From XBB1006 sp051877515 (GTDB taxonomy: Bacteria > Bacillota > Clostridia > Lachnospirales > Lachnospiraceae), in assembly GCA_051877515.1 (NCBI GenBank), contig JBJEIY010000017.1:62001-126000 (forward strand): DNA of 64,000 nt, given 5' to 3'. Position numbers and translations under genes: made by a program. The notes beneath the pieces are model-generated. The model did not search any database and was not told the origin of the DNA. It saw nothing but the letters and a program-made list of their open reading frames with translations. Below, one piece after another: positions 1 to 7,037 of this stretch. Position 1 is the first letter of the stretch, and every line of letters starts with the position of its first letter.

Positions 1-114
1 GAACTAAAAGAACGGGTGGAAACAGTAAAGGATGTCAATGCGTATTTAAGCAGAACACAGGAAATGATCCAGAGAAAATATGATGCCATGAGACGATGTG
101 GCATGTTAAAATAG
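1..114 (+). CDS. C-terminal fragment of an upstream gene (possibly hemZ)
   Basis: Frame 1 is open from the window edge to a TAG at 112-114 and gives the last 37 residues of a protein, ending in a charged, helix-like tail (...YDAMRRCGMLK). The stop lies just before the ribosome binding site of hisS, so the two genes are probably co-transcribed. In many Lachnospiraceae the gene before hisS is the coproporphyrinogen dehydrogenase-like hemZ, and the helical tail would fit. That is inference from remembered gene order; the fragment holds no diagnostic motif. Confidence 0.5.
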   Translation, partial: ELKERVETVKDVNAYLSRTQEMIQRKYDAMRRCGMLK

Positions 115-122
115 GAGGACTT

Positions 123-1373
123 ATGGCTTTAAAGAAAAAACCGGTCACGGGTATGCGTGACATTATGCCGGAGGAAATGCAATTACGCGATTATGTGCAG
201 GGTGTGATCCGGGAAACCTATCGGAGTTTTGGATTTACCCCCATTGAAACTCCATGTATGGAGGATATTTCCAACCTGTGCAGTAAGCAGGGAGGAGAAA
301 ACGAAAAGCTGATCTTCAAAGTTTTAAAGCGTGGAGAAAAATTAAAACTGGAAGAAGCAACCTGTGAGGCAGATCTGGTAGATCAGGGTATGCGGTATGA
401 TCTGACGGTTCCGCTGGCCAGATACTATTCCAATAATGCCAATGAACTGCCATCCCCTTTTAAGGCACTGCAGATGGGTAATGTCTGGAGGGCAGACCGG
501 CCCCAGAAGGGACGTTACCGCCAGTTTATGCAGTGTGATATCGATATTTTGGGAGATCCTTCGGATTTAGCGGAAATCGAACTGATCACGGCAACCACAA
601 CCTGTCTTGGAAAACTGGGCTTTCGGAATTTCCAGATACGGATCAATGAAAGAAGAATCTTAAAGGCAATGGCTGCATACAGCGGATTTACCGAAGACCG
701 GTTTGATGAGGTATTTATCATTCTGGATAAAATGGATAAGATCGGACTTGACGGCGTACGGGAGGAACTGTTAAGCCATGAATTTACTCAGGAAAGTGTG
801 GATAAGTACTTAAATCTGTTCTGCGAATTAGAAGGAAAAGAAGACGGACTGTCTTATCTTGCACAGATTCTGGGAAGTTTCATGCCGGAAGAAGTAGTGC
901 AGAATATGCAGGAGATTGCAGCATGTGTGAATGCAGCCAAGGCAGCAGAGTTTGAACTGGTTTTTGATCCTACACTGGTCAGGGGAATGTCCTACTACAC
1001 AGGAACGATTTTTGAAATTGCCATGCCGGAACTTGGCATAGCCTGTGGCGGAGGCGGCCGTTATGACAAGATGATCGGTAATTTTACCGGCAATGATGTA
1101 CCGGCTTGTGGCTTCTCCATTGGTTTTGAGAGGATTATCCTTCTTCTGATGGAAAGCGGATTTAAGATTCCCAGCCAGCCGGAAAAAACAGCTTTTCTGA
1201 TCGAGAAGGGATGTTCAGCCCAACGGCTCAGCGAAGTAATGGCGCAGGCTGCCAAACTGAGGGCGGAAGGACGCGATGTGCTGGTTTCCCGTATGAATAA
1301 GAATAAGAAGTTCCAGAAAGAGCAGTTGGAGCAGTCCGGTTATACGGATATTGTGGAATTCTTTAACAGGTAG
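123..1373 (+). CDS. hisS: Histidyl-tRNA synthetase
   Basis: Class II aminoacyl-tRNA synthetase that charges tRNA-His with histidine in the cytoplasm. The 416-residue length is normal for HisS. Visible are motif 2 around residues 125-145 (FKALQMGNVWRADRPQKGR then YRQFMQCDIDILG), the histidine-specific signature LVRGMSYYTG near 290, and motif 3 GGGGRYD at about 309-315 followed by GFSIGFERI. A short anticodon-binding domain closes the protein. An ATG 27 bases upstream is in frame, but AGGAGG at 113-118 sits five bases before the ATG at 123, where the protein begins MALKKKPVTG. The gene follows the upstream fragment by eight bases. Confidence 0.95.
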   Translation: MALKKKPVTGMRDIMPEEMQLRDYVQGVIRETYRSFGFTPIETPCMEDISNLCSKQGGENEKLIFKVLKRGEKLKLEEATCEADLVDQGMRYDLTVPLARYYSNNANELPSPFKALQMGNVWRADRPQKGRYRQFMQCDIDILGDPSDLAEIELITATTTCLGKLGFRNFQIRINERRILKAMAAYSGFTEDRFDEVFIILDKMDKIGLDGVREELLSHEFTQESVDKYLNLFCELEGKEDGLSYLAQILGSFMPEEVVQNMQEIAACVNAAKAAEFELVFDPTLVRGMSYYTGTIFEIAMPELGIACGGGGRYDKMIGNFTGNDVPACGFSIGFERIILLLMESGFKIPSQPEKTAFLIEKGCSAQRLSEVMAQAAKLRAEGRDVLVSRMNKNKKFQKEQLEQSGYTDIVEFFNR

Positions 1374-1492
1374 GAGTAGGCCAGGGAAAGATGCGACTCC
1401 GGTTTACAAATTGTATTTAAATAGATTGAATTTTCGTGAAAACCAACAAAGCACTACACTACAGCGCTAAAGTATTTTGGGGGATTTGTCTG

Positions 1493-1521
1493 TTGACAGG
1501 GTTTTTTAAAGGATGTATGAT
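1493..1521 (+). promoter_or_regulatory. Sigma-A promoter of the met transporter leader
   Basis: A perfect -35 box TTGACA at 1493-1498 and a near-perfect -10 box TATGAT at 1516-1521 are separated by exactly 17 bases. Transcription should start near 1528, giving a leader of about 365 bases before metQ that contains the small Met/Cys-rich ORF and a terminator-like hairpin. Confidence 0.85.
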
Positions 1522-1579
1522 AGACCCATCCTAGTTGCCGGATAAAACCGGTAAATTCAGAGGAAGGGAGAACGAAGTC

Positions 1580-1711
1580 ATGAGAAGCTTTTTCCAGAAT
1601 GCAGGCATGATGATGGAGATGTGTATGTGCATGTTTGGCATGTGCATGATTTTGCGTGCAAAGATTTCCGATATGTTCTCCGTTGTGAAGGTTAGGCAGG
1701 CTGCCGAATAG
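1580..1711 (+). CDS. Met/Cys-rich 43-residue leader peptide, putative
   Basis: A 43-codon ORF (ATG at 1580, TAG at 1709-1711) has a good ribosome binding site, AGGAAGGGAG at 1561-1570, nine bases ahead. Its product has ten methionines and three cysteines. Residues 10-23 read MMMEMCMCMFGMCM, that is eight Met and three Cys in 14 residues. It lies between a consensus promoter and an intrinsic terminator-like hairpin (1748-1780), and the next gene is a methionine-uptake lipoprotein. That order is what a translation-coupled attenuator leader would show: stalling at Met or Cys codons could alter folding of the downstream hairpin. No antiterminator pairing was worked out. A small metal-binding or secreted peptide is the alternative. 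The ORF is seen directly; the regulatory role is inference. Confidence 0.65.
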   Translation: MRSFFQNAGMMMEMCMCMFGMCMILRAKISDMFSVVKVRQAAE

Positions 1712-1747
1712 GCAACTGTGACCGTCGCTTGAATCGAGTGTGAAGCC

Positions 1748-1780
1748 GGGAGACTTGATCGGAGTCTTCCGGTTTTTTTG
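1748..1780 (+). terminator. Intrinsic terminator / attenuator ahead of metQ
   Basis: The arms CCGGGAGACT and AGTCTTCCGG pair over ten bases with one G-U pair around a seven-base loop, followed directly by seven T. The hairpin lies after the Met/Cys-rich leader ORF and before metQ in the same transcript, so it would stop transcription upstream of the structural genes unless antiterminated. A second perfect hairpin, TTGTGACAG...CTGTCACAA, follows at about 1778-1811 and overlaps its T-run. Confidence 0.8.
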
Positions 1781-1894
1781 TGACAGGAAAAAGAGTCTTT
1801 GACTGTCACAAGTAAGCTGTGAAGAGCGCGCAGATTTTCCTCAACAGGTATAAAAATGAAATCGAAAAAAGAAAAGAAAAAGGAGAGTAACATT

Positions 1895-2779
1895 ATGAAA
1901 AAACAGATTTCACGTTTATTGGTACTGGTATTAACTTTAGTAACCGTCTTTTCACTGGCAGGCTGTGGCAGCAAGTCAGAGGAAAGCGGACAGGATGGCG
2001 CTGCTGCAGAAAGCATTACGATTGCCATTCCCAATGACACAACAAATGAAGCAAGAGCATTATTACTGTTAGAAGACCTTGGATATATCACTTTAAAAGA
2101 AGGTGCAGGCATCACTGCAACGATTCTTGATATTGAAGAGAATCCTCATAACATTGAATTCAGTGAAGTAGAAGCAGCACAGCTTCCAAATGTTTTACAG
2201 GACGTAGATTATGCTGTGATCAATTCCAATTATGCCATTGAAGCAGGATTAAACCCAACTTCCGATGCACTTGCACTGGAGGGCTCTTCTTCCGCATACG
2301 GCAACATTCTTTCTGTAAAAGAAGGAAATGAAGAGAACGAACTGATCAAAGCGCTGGTAGCTGCATTAGAGAGCCAGCAGGTTGTTGATTTTATCAATGC
2401 TACATATGATGGTGCAGTGGTTTCTGTAGTAGATGCACCAACAGACGGATATGATCCGGAACTTGACTATGATGCATTAGCCGGACAGACTGTAACAGTA
2501 GCAGCTTCTCCAACACCACATGCAGAAATCCTGGCAATTGCTAAGGATATCCTTGCACAGAAAGACATTACTCTGGAAGTAACCGAATTTACGGATTACG
2601 TTCAGCCAAACAATGTAGTAGAAAGTGGAGAAATTGATGCCAACTACTTCCAGCACGTTCCCTACATGGATGATTTCAATGCGCAGAACGGAACACATTT
2701 AGTATCTGTTGCAGCAATCCATGTTGAGCCACTGGGAATCTACGGTGGCAAACAGACCAGTCTGGATTCTATCGAATAA
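1895..2779 (+). CDS. metQ: MetQ-type methionine-binding lipoprotein, circularly permuted
   Basis: Extracellular binding lipoprotein of a methionine ABC importer. The 294-residue protein starts with a type II signal peptide ending in the lipobox LAGC (Cys24). The start at 1895 follows AGGAGAG; an in-frame ATG at 1856 lacks this. Residues 40-181 (ITIAIPNDTTNEARALLLLE ... YDGAVVSVVD) match what is normally the C-terminal half of MetQ. Residues 198-294 (VAASPTPHAEIL, EFTDYVQPNN, DANYFQHVPY, ending KQTSLDSIE) match the normal N-terminal half. The two join through a short acidic linker at about 182-197. The stop codon falls where ordinary MetQ runs on into the IAIPND segment, so the order is a clean circular permutation with no obvious loss. 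Next to metN and metI. Family is certain; ligand and function are inferred. Confidence 0.9.
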   Translation: MKKQISRLLVLVLTLVTVFSLAGCGSKSEESGQDGAAAESITIAIPNDTTNEARALLLLEDLGYITLKEGAGITATILDIEENPHNIEFSEVEAAQLPNVLQDVDYAVINSNYAIEAGLNPTSDALALEGSSSAYGNILSVKEGNEENELIKALVAALESQQVVDFINATYDGAVVSVVDAPTDGYDPELDYDALAGQTVTVAASPTPHAEILAIAKDILAQKDITLEVTEFTDYVQPNNVVESGEIDANYFQHVPYMDDFNAQNGTHLVSVAAIHVEPLGIYGGKQTSLDSIE

Positions 2780-2794
2780 AAAGGATTAACCATA

Positions 2795-3808
2795 ATGATT
2801 GAGATAAAAAATGTATCCAAGTATTTTCATACTTCGCAGGAGGAGGTCAGGGCACTGGATGATGTGTCCCTGACCATTCCTGATGGAGACATATTTGGTA
2901 TCATCGGCATGAGTGGCGCAGGAAAAAGTACCCTGGTACGCTGTATCAATATGCTGGAAAGACCAAGCAAGGGCAGTATAGAAATAGACGGTTGTGATAT
3001 AGGAACACTGCCGGAAGCACAACTGCGGGCCATGAGGCGTCAGATTACAATGATTTTTCAGGGATTTAATCTTCTCATGCAGAGAACCTGCCTGAAGAAT
3101 GTGTGCTTCCCATTGGAACTTGCGGGGGTGAAACCCAAAGAAGCAAAGAGGAAAGCCCAGGAACTTTTGGAATTGGTAGGGCTTGGGGACAAGGCAGATG
3201 CTTATCCTTCCAGATTATCCGGAGGACAGCAGCAGAGAGTTGCCATTGCCCGGGCACTGGCAACAAATCCAAAAGTCCTGTTATGTGATGAAGCTACCAG
3301 TGCACTGGATCCTACCACCACCAATTCCATTCTGGATCTTATCCGGAGCATTCATGACAAACTGGGGATTACGGTTATCATAATTACCCACCAGATGAGT
3401 GTAGTGGAAAGTATCTGTAAGCATGTGGCGATTCTGGAAGACGGAAGAGTGGCAGAGCAGGGAGAAGTGGCAGAAGTGTTTGCACATCCAAAGTCGGATG
3501 CTGCAAAGAAGCTGGTGTATCCGGAAGGAGACCAGCTTACTTTCGGTGAGGAACTTCCCGGTGAAAAACTGATCCGTGTGGTATTTAACGGTGCTGAAGC
3601 AACAGGAACGCCTATGATCGCGCGTCTGGCAGTAGAAGAGGGAATTGAGGCAAGTATTGTCTATGCATCCACCAAGAGCATTGGAAGTAAGACTTATGGT
3701 TCTATGCTGTTGGGAATTCCGGACAGTCCGGAAAAACTGGAACGGGCAATCCGGTATCTGACCAGAATTGATGATATCACGGCAGAGGAGGTAACATACC
3801 ATGCTTAA
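2795..3808 (+). CDS. metN: Methionine ABC transporter ATP-binding protein
   Basis: Cytoplasmic ATPase that powers methionine import with MetI and MetQ. The 337-residue protein shows Walker A GMSGAGKST at 38-46, a Q-loop region near 88-92, signature LSGGQQQRVAIARAL at 141-155, Walker B VLLCDEATSALD at 161-172 and a switch His in IIITHQ near 199. The extra C-terminal region of about 75 residues from residue 258 (GTPMIARLAVEEGIEASIVY ...) fits the NIL/ACT-like domain of MetN, which in characterised members binds methionine and inhibits transport. It starts 15 bases after metQ and its end overlaps the metI start by eight bases. Confidence 0.95.
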   Translation: MIEIKNVSKYFHTSQEEVRALDDVSLTIPDGDIFGIIGMSGAGKSTLVRCINMLERPSKGSIEIDGCDIGTLPEAQLRAMRRQITMIFQGFNLLMQRTCLKNVCFPLELAGVKPKEAKRKAQELLELVGLGDKADAYPSRLSGGQQQRVAIARALATNPKVLLCDEATSALDPTTTNSILDLIRSIHDKLGITVIIITHQMSVVESICKHVAILEDGRVAEQGEVAEVFAHPKSDAAKKLVYPEGDQLTFGEELPGEKLIRVVFNGAEATGTPMIARLAVEEGIEASIVYASTKSIGSKTYGSMLLGIPDSPEKLERAIRYLTRIDDITAEEVTYHA

Positions 3809-4505
3809 CAGTTTATTTTCAGAAGCAACACTGATGGAAGCCTGGGGAATCATTCAGACCCAGTTTCCACTGGCAATCTGGGAAACCGTGTATGTCACTC
3901 TGCTCTCTACGGCATTTTCCATTGTTTTGGGACTTCCTTTGGGAGTGCTCCTTGTGGCGGGAGAAAAGGATGGAATACTTCCGCTTCCTGCCTGGTTGTT
4001 AAAGGTGTTGAATGTTGTGATCAATCTGCTTCGTTCTGTACCTTTCCTGATCCTGATGATCCTGGTTTTTCCGCTGACGAGAGTGATCGTGGGAACCGTG
4101 GTGGGAACTACGGCATCTATTGTTCCCTTAGTCATTGCGGCATTTCCTTTTGTGGCGAGATTAGCAGAGGGCAGTTTTCGGGAAGTCAGTCCCAATACCA
4201 TTGAGATGGCTCAGAGTATGGGAGCATCTCCCCTACAGATTATTATGAAGGTAATGATTCCGGAGAGTGTGCCATCTTTGATCTCCAATGCTACGATTGC
4301 CATTACCACTATTTTGGGATATTCGGCCATGAGTGGTATTATTGGTGGCGGCGGACTTGGAAAGATTGCCATTAATTACGGTTATTATCGCTATAAGTAT
4401 CTGATCATGCTGGCGGCCGTTGTGCTGTTGATCCTTCTTGTTCAGATATTCCAGAGTGTAGGAACGCATTTAGCTGTAAAAAGTGATAAGCGGCTCAAAA
4501 AATAA
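3801..4505 (+). CDS. metI: Methionine ABC transporter permease
   Basis: Membrane subunit of the D-/L-methionine importer. The 234 residues contain about five hydrophobic segments and the ABC-permease EAA loop (EMAQSMGASPLQIIMKVMIP) that contacts MetN. The conserved GYSAMSGIIGGGGLGKIAINYGY region near residues 175-197 is typical of MetI. The ATG lies inside the end of metN, so the two are translationally coupled. A strong terminator follows directly, making metI the last gene of the transcript. Confidence 0.95.
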   Translation: MLNSLFSEATLMEAWGIIQTQFPLAIWETVYVTLLSTAFSIVLGLPLGVLLVAGEKDGILPLPAWLLKVLNVVINLLRSVPFLILMILVFPLTRVIVGTVVGTTASIVPLVIAAFPFVARLAEGSFREVSPNTIEMAQSMGASPLQIIMKVMIPESVPSLISNATIAITTILGYSAMSGIIGGGGLGKIAINYGYYRYKYLIMLAAVVLLILLVQIFQSVGTHLAVKSDKRLKK

Positions 4506-4510
4506 AATAA

Positions 4511-4547
4511 CCCTGCCCACAACCAATATGGTGGGCAGGGTCTTTTC
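4511..4547 (+). terminator. Terminator after metI
   Basis: The ten-base perfect arms CCCTGCCCAC (4511-4520) and GTGGGCAGGG (4531-4540) enclose ten bases and are followed by TCTTTTCTT. It lies between the convergent metI and the leftward orphan gene, and probably serves mainly metI. Confidence 0.9.
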
Positions 4548-5153
4548 TTATTCTTCTGCAGTGGTTTCCTGTTTGGAATCTTCATTCATCCAGTCCTGAA
4601 ACTTCTTTTCCACAGCTTCATAGGTTTTCTGGCTGATTTCCGGAAGTTCTTTTCCCCAGGCTTTGGTAGCCTGCTCAAATCCCTTCTTAAATGCATCCAG
4701 CAGACCGGAAGCTTTGGAACTGTCTCCGCCACTGAGTGCTTTGGCAAATTGCAGGATCCGGTCAGAAGTCTGTTCTACACCGTAGTATCCGTTTTCGGAT
4801 ATCAGCTCCTGTGCCTGTTTCTTCGCCTCTTCGGTTACATTAAACTCACCTTTCGCAAGAAACTTCCATACGTCATCTCCGCCTACCGACAGGCCGGCCT
4901 GTTTGTACAGAGCTTCGGAAACCATGTTTTGAAGCTGCTGCGCACGGGCTTTTGCGTCATTTTGCATCATCTGTACCAGATCGCTCTTTTCATAAACGGC
5001 AGAAGGAGAACCTTTTACCAGCACACCTGCAGGAGTTTCCAGCAATTCGTTGGCTGCCTTTTCCTGTTTGGTCTGGACAACTTCTTCGGTTTTCATGCTC
5101 TTCCGTGAGCTGTTCTGATAAGCGGAAAGCGCTTTTACACTATTCACATCCAT
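4548..5153 (-). CDS. Conserved protein of unknown function, acidic and helical
   Basis: The 201-residue protein has no signal peptide or membrane segment. The N-terminal 65 residues look disordered (rich in K, E, Q, S). The rest is helical, with a pattern near residues 118-190 of ISENGYYGVEQTSDRILQFA, then ALSGGD, KGFEQATKAWGKELPEISQ and a terminal FQDWM. A similar GYxGV..T..RI..FA..L.G pattern occurs in proteins I remember as DUF5610-like; this is not secure. Two in-frame ATGs compete: AGGAGGG (5161-5167, read leftward) is only one base from the ATG at 5159 but seven from the one at 5153, so the start is placed at 5153. It is a single-gene unit between terminators; no function is proposed. 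Confidence 0.8.
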   Translation of the reverse strand: MDVNSVKALSAYQNSSRKSMKTEEVVQTKQEKAANELLETPAGVLVKGSPSAVYEKSDLVQMMQNDAKARAQQLQNMVSEALYKQAGLSVGGDDVWKFLAKGEFNVTEEAKKQAQELISENGYYGVEQTSDRILQFAKALSGGDSSKASGLLDAFKKGFEQATKAWGKELPEISQKTYEAVEKKFQDWMNEDSKQETTAEE

Positions 5154-5286
5154 AAACATACCCTCCTTGGTTTATTATAATTAGTATATCGAATCCTTTC
5201 ACCTACAAATTAACACAAAATGGCAAAAAAGTACAGTATAAATCAAATCTTATCCTATGGAACAAACCGGAGGAGTCTGTGCAGAG

Positions 5287-5315
5287 TTGACAAAAATAAA
5301 ATGGTTTATTATTGT
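5287..5315 (+). promoter_or_regulatory. Candidate promoter of ispE
   Basis: TTGACA at 5287-5292 is followed after 17 bases by TATTGT at 5310-5315, a four-of-six match to the -10 consensus. The ispE ribosome binding site GGCGGAGGAAAGG follows at about 5331-5343. Confidence 0.5.
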
Positions 5316-5344
5316 ATATTGTATACAAGAGGCGGAGGAAAGGT

Positions 5345-6253
5345 ATGGATCGCATCATTTTACGGCCCCTGGCAAAAGTGAATCTTGGACTGGATGTAGT
5401 AGGAAAAAGGGAAGATGGTTATCATGAAGTGCGGATGGTAATGCAGACATTATGCATGCATGACCATATGGTGATGGAAAAAAGGGATACCGGTAAGGTG
5501 ACCATGAAAGCCAATCTGCCTTATCTGCCTTGCAACGAGCATAATCTCATTGTGCAGGCCATTGAATTGATCAGAAAAGAATATCATATTGAACAGGGCG
5601 TTCATGTGGATTTGAAAAAGGTTATTCCGGTTTCCGGAGGAATGGCAGGCGGCAGCAGTGATGCGGCAGCAGCACTTTTTGGAATGAATCTGTTGTTTCG
5701 CCTGAATCTGTCCAGAAAGCAATTGATGAATCTGGGTGTCTGCCTGGGCGCAGATGTGCCTTACTGCATTATGCGGGGAACGGTACTGGCAGAAGGGATC
5801 GGAGAGATCCTGACACCTTTACCGGGATGCCCTGCCTGTGGGGTGCTGGTGGTGAAACCGAGTTTTGGGGTATCTACGAAAGAGGTTTATCAGAAGTTTG
5901 ATCAAATGCAGACAGTAAAGCATCCGGATATCGATGGTTTGATAGAAGCGATCCGAAATCAGGACAGGAAAAAAATGTGTGCGGCCATGGACAATAATCT
6001 GGAGCCGGTGACGGCCGGAGAGTATCCCATCATTGGAGAGATCGAGAAACTCATGGAGCAGCAGGGTGCACTGAAAGCAATGATGAGTGGAAGCGGCCCC
6101 ACGGTTTTTGGGATTTTTGAAACCAGGGAGCAGGCGAGGCAGGCTGCGCAGGCATTTGACAATATGAATGGCATAGGACAGGTAATGGCGACTTCGTTTT
6201 ATAATGTGAGAGGAAGAGAGAGCAATGGCAAATTTAGAGCTGGTGAAAAATGA
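5345..6253 (+). CDS. ispE: 4-diphosphocytidyl-2-C-methyl-D-erythritol kinase
   Basis: GHMP-family kinase of the MEP isoprenoid pathway; it phosphorylates the 2-hydroxyl of CDP-methylerythritol. The 302-residue protein begins with AKVNLGLDVVGKREDGYHEV, the typical IspE N-terminus. The glycine-rich ATP loop PVSGGMAGGSSDAAAAL is near residues 97-113, and the C-terminal GHMP motif MMSGSGPTVFG near 245-255. The start at 5345 fits GGAGGAAAGG just ahead; an upstream in-frame ATG at 5312 overlaps the promoter. The end overlaps the following GntR gene by 29 bases, which implies coupling. Confidence 0.95.
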   Translation: MDRIILRPLAKVNLGLDVVGKREDGYHEVRMVMQTLCMHDHMVMEKRDTGKVTMKANLPYLPCNEHNLIVQAIELIRKEYHIEQGVHVDLKKVIPVSGGMAGGSSDAAAALFGMNLLFRLNLSRKQLMNLGVCLGADVPYCIMRGTVLAEGIGEILTPLPGCPACGVLVVKPSFGVSTKEVYQKFDQMQTVKHPDIDGLIEAIRNQDRKKMCAAMDNNLEPVTAGEYPIIGEIEKLMEQQGALKAMMSGSGPTVFGIFETREQARQAAQAFDNMNGIGQVMATSFYNVRGRESNGKFRAGEK

Positions 6254-6896
6254 TTCTCTACCTTTGCGGGATGTGGTTTATCAGACTCTCCGAAATGCAA
6301 TTCTGAATGGAGAGCTCAAACCCGGCGAACGGCTTATGGAGATGAAACTGGCCGGAAAGCTGGGGGTTAGCAGGACTCCCGTGCGGGAAGCCATCCGTAT
6401 GCTGGAGCAGGAAGGGCTGGCTCTTACCATACCCAGAAGAGGGGCACAGGTTGCAAAGATGACACAGAAGGATATGGAGGATGTATACGTGATACGCCGT
6501 TGCCTGGAGCAATTGGCAGTAAAGTATATCAGCGGACATCTTACCCCCGGGCAGGTGGCAGATATGCGTTATGCAGAGAAAGTCTTCGAAGAGGCAGTGG
6601 CAGATGGGGATCCTTCTGAAATCGAACAGAAAGACTGGGAGTTTCATGCTACCATCTTTGAAGCTACCGGGAATCAGAGACTGGTGTCGATCATGATGAC
6701 TTTACAGGAGCAGTTAAGCAGATACCGCTGGGCACAGTGGCAGGACGGAGCACAGCTCAGGAAACTGATACAGGAGCACCGCGGTATTGTGGATGCACTG
6801 AAAAGAGGAGAGCAGGAAGAAGGTTTGCAGGCTGTTCTGGTCCATCTGGACAGCCAGGAAGAGATTATTAAATATGCAATCCGAAAGCATGAATAA
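6225..6896 (+). CDS. GntR-family regulator, FadR/FCD type
   Basis: DNA-binding transcription regulator of 223 residues. The N-terminal winged helix shows the GntR signature (LRNAILNGELKPGERLMEMK, then LGVSRTPVREAIRMLEQEGL) at residues 22-68. The C-terminal 140 residues are all helical and fit the FCD effector-binding domain, with candidate metal ligands in DWEFHATIFEATGN near 138-151 and EHRGIVDAL near 187. The start codon lies within ispE with AGGAAGAGAG ahead. Pairing of ispE with a GntR gene is, as I recall, common in Lachnospiraceae. The effector and target genes cannot be read from the sequence. Confidence 0.9.
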   Translation: MANLELVKNDSLPLRDVVYQTLRNAILNGELKPGERLMEMKLAGKLGVSRTPVREAIRMLEQEGLALTIPRRGAQVAKMTQKDMEDVYVIRRCLEQLAVKYISGHLTPGQVADMRYAEKVFEEAVADGDPSEIEQKDWEFHATIFEATGNQRLVSIMMTLQEQLSRYRWAQWQDGAQLRKLIQEHRGIVDALKRGEQEEGLQAVLVHLDSQEEIIKYAIRKHE

Positions 6897-6920
6897 GCAG
6901 AAAGATTTTTACCATACTAA

Positions 6921-6949
6921 GGTTGAGCAGTTTTGCTCAACCTTTTTTC
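6921..6949 (+). terminator. Terminator after the GntR gene
   Basis: AAGGTTGAGCA and TGCTCAACCTT form a perfect hairpin with a small loop, followed by a short T-run. It closes the ispE-gntR transcript. Confidence 0.85.
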
Positions 6950-7021
6950 ATGACAAGTGAGCCCGCTTGTAGGCTCATCTTGTATATGACAAGTGAGTCT
7001 GCTTGCAGGCTCATCTTGTAT
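6950..7021 (+). repeat. Two tandem 36-bp palindromic units (ACAAGTGAG family)
   Basis: Two adjacent 36-base units (6950-6985 and 6986-7021) are identical except for a few bases near the centre. Each can fold because GACAAGTGAG...CTCATCTTGT forms imperfect complementary arms around a CGCTTGTAGG/TGCTTGCAGG core. A related unit lies at 42129-42163 behind proC. They sit after a terminator and before the germination operon, whose ribosome binding site follows at once. Confidence 0.75.
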
Positions 7022-7037
7022 AGCAGGGAGGATCATT

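Noticed and set aside
1374..1895. SAM (S-box) riboswitch or Met T-box ahead of metQ
   Set aside because: Neither the S-box core nor the T-box element was found; only the promoter, small ORF and hairpins are visible.
1531..2115. Leftward 194-residue ORF over the metQ leader
   Set aside because: It is antisense to the leader, terminator and metQ signal region, with low-complexity translation and no ribosome binding site.
3281..3853. Leftward 190-residue ORF within metN
   Set aside because: It is a shadow frame of a clearly coding ATPase gene.
6993..7037. GTG start extending the GerA protein by 15 residues
   Set aside because: It lies within the palindromic repeat and lacks a ribosome binding site, while GGGAGG sits before the ATG at 7038.
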